DNA from: Streptacidiphilus melanogenes
Lineage (GTDB): Bacteria > Actinomycetota > Actinomycetes > Streptomycetales > Streptomycetaceae
Direction of reading: 5' to 3'
Assembly (NCBI RefSeq): GCF_000787835.1
Contig: NZ_BBPP01000058.1
Location: 1 to 37,937, forward strand
DNA length: 37,937 bases
The notes beneath the pieces were generated by a model. It ran no database searches. It saw only the letters and a list, made by a program, of their open reading frames with translations, and was not told the origin of the DNA. The first letter of the stretch is position 1. Each line of letters opens with the position of its first letter. Positions 36,890 through 37,937 of the stretch are shown piece after piece. The translations under genes were made by a program, and so were the position numbers.

Positions 36890-37937
36890 ATGAACAAAAC
36901 GCAGGCCAAGGCGGCCGTCGCCACTTACGACCTGGACCGGTTCGTGCAGCTGATGCAGGCCGTCTTCGCCGGCGACGACTTCAACGGCATCAAGACCGGC
37001 GGTCCGGGGGTGCTGCTGGACAAGTTGCTGAAGAAGCGCAACGCGAAGCTCGATCAGGTGAAGCTTGACGCTCCCTTGGAGGTGTTCGACCCGGTGTACG
37101 ACTTGGACTTCCTGCTCGCCCGCAGCCTGGGCAAGCTGCTGAAGGTCCGCTCGCCGTACATGTACCAGGCGCAGAAGCTGTTCTCCGAGGAGATCGCCAA
37201 GCTCTTCAACGTGAAGGATCCGTACCTGGACCTCTTCACCATCGAACCCAAGCACGTCACCACCCTCCAAGCGGGGCGGATCGACACCGACCTCAGGTTT
37301 GAACTCGGCATCAAAGACTGGATGTTGAAGAACGTCGCGGGCTTCGGCATCGACCTCGACCACGCCGCCGTCACGGTCGTCACGCCCGGGTCCGAGTGGG
37401 TGCTGGGCTTCGACTACGCCGAACGCAGGCGGGTCCTGCGGATACGGCTCCGGCCAACCGGGGAGCTCCAGGTGGTCTTGGACGTCCGCATGAGCGAATC
37501 GGCCTTCAGCGACGAGGGCGACCTCGGGCTCGACTCCGACGGGCTCAAGACGCTCATGCTCCAGGTGGCCGGCGCACCCACCGCCACCATCACGAAGCTC
37601 CCCGCCAACAACCCGCAGCCGACCGTCGACGCGATCAACGCCCAGCTGACGGGTGAGAAGCCTTACGCCTACGGGCTCATCCGCAGCTACGGCGACTGGC
37701 ACCGGGCGTCCAAGCAGGCCTCGTCCGTCTTCGCGAACCCGCCGACCGCGCCGGCCCCGATCTGGGGCCGCCCGTCGCCGGAGGGCGAGCACATCGTCGC
37801 CGTCAACGGCGTGATCCGGCAGGAGGGCGGTTCCTACGTCGTACCGGTCTGGACCTGGCAGGCGTCCTTCGAGGTGAAGATCCCGGTCGCGCGCCTGTCC
37901 GGCTACCTGCCGACGGTGGTGCACGGCCGGATCGCCG
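36890..37937 (+). CDS. Unrecognised protein, partial (runs off right edge)
   Basis: The frame is open from ATG 36890, preceded by a GGGGGGAA Shine-Dalgarno, to the window end (349 codons read). The protein starts MNKTQAKAAVATYDLDRFVQ and has a Lys-rich helical segment (DKLLKKRNAKLDQVKLD). It has mixed alpha/beta composition with no signal peptide, no transmembrane helix and no motif I recognise. Segments such as GSEWVLGFDYAERRRVLRIR and EGEHIVAVNGVIRQEGGSYV suggest beta-sandwich regions. The codon usage is ordinary actinobacterial, with some AAA and TTG codons early on. I cannot assign a function; a phage- or contractile-system-associated structural protein is a guess I cannot support. Confidence 0.8.
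   Translation, partial: MNKTQAKAAVATYDLDRFVQLMQAVFAGDDFNGIKTGGPGVLLDKLLKKRNAKLDQVKLDAPLEVFDPVYDLDFLLARSLGKLLKVRSPYMYQAQKLFSEEIAKLFNVKDPYLDLFTIEPKHVTTLQAGRIDTDLRFELGIKDWMLKNVAGFGIDLDHAAVTVVTPGSEWVLGFDYAERRRVLRIRLRPTGELQVVLDVRMSESAFSDEGDLGLDSDGLKTLMLQVAGAPTATITKLPANNPQPTVDAINAQLTGEKPYAYGLIRSYGDWHRASKQASSVFANPPTAPAPIWGRPSPEGEHIVAVNGVIRQEGGSYVVPVWTWQASFEVKIPVARLSGYLPTVVHGRIA

Noticed and set aside
36214..36924. Minus-strand frame of 236 codons across the DUF4190-like gene
   Set aside because: Arg/Pro-rich antisense product without motifs; the opposite strand has a clear DUF4190 pattern.
36833..37924. Minus-strand 363-codon frame at the right edge
   Set aside because: It is antisense to the frame from ATG 36890, which has a strong Shine-Dalgarno and balanced composition.

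Overview
The window is high-GC actinobacterial DNA. The type I modular polyketide synthase (PKS), secreted single-domain peptidoglycan-binding proteins, TIM44-like and PGPGW membrane proteins, frequent GTG/TTG starts and TetR regulators all fit Streptomyces, Kitasatospora or Streptacidiphilus. The genus cannot be fixed from sequence reading alone.

Region 1 (1-22940) is an edge of a modular PKS cluster. A PKS gene enters from the left on the minus strand (1-1806: docking segment, KS, start of AT). Between it and a second PKS lies a plus-strand operon: ABC ATPase, ABC-2 permease and a GT39/PMT_2-type membrane glycosyltransferase (2255-5730). It ends in strong hairpins. The second PKS (21453 down to 6008, minus strand) carries three extension modules: KS-AT-KR-ACP, KS-AT-DH-KR-ACP and KS-AT-DH-KR-ACP plus a C-terminal docking tail. 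All ATs carry malonyl-type motifs. The reading frame is broken in the third AT by two single-base insertions 25 bp apart, at 9669/9670 and 9694/9695. They are either assembly errors or a real lesion. A complete agmatinase-family amidinohydrolase (21805-22923) is divergent from this PKS. This suggests a guanidino/amino-terminated polyketide of the marginolactone or linear polyene-amine kind, with the amidino group removed late. No loading module or thioesterase lies in the window.

Region 2 (22940-29250) is a mixed set: a 39-codon universal-stress-protein-like remnant, a PGPGW membrane protein, a TetR regulator, a TauD-type Fe(II)/2-oxoglutarate oxygenase, and an alpha/beta hydrolase divergent from its own TetR regulator with a readable promoter and operators. 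An Ig-like fragment and a secreted or membrane-anchored TIM44-like protein follow.

Region 3 (29250-31861) is a local family of small secreted peptidoglycan-binding-domain proteins: one on the minus strand, three intact in tandem on the plus strand, and one decayed copy.

Region 4 (32115-35976, minus strand) is the most unusual part. It is a compact operon of an EpiD/Dfp-type flavoprotein, a 237-aa protein ending in Cys-Cys that I read as a precursor with a very long leader, a radical SAM/SPASM maturase and a protein resembling the HtrB/LPLAT acyltransferases. I interpret it as a candidate RiPP pathway of a type I do not recognise. The right edge has a DUF4190-like membrane protein (36399-36692) and an unrecognised gene that runs off the window.
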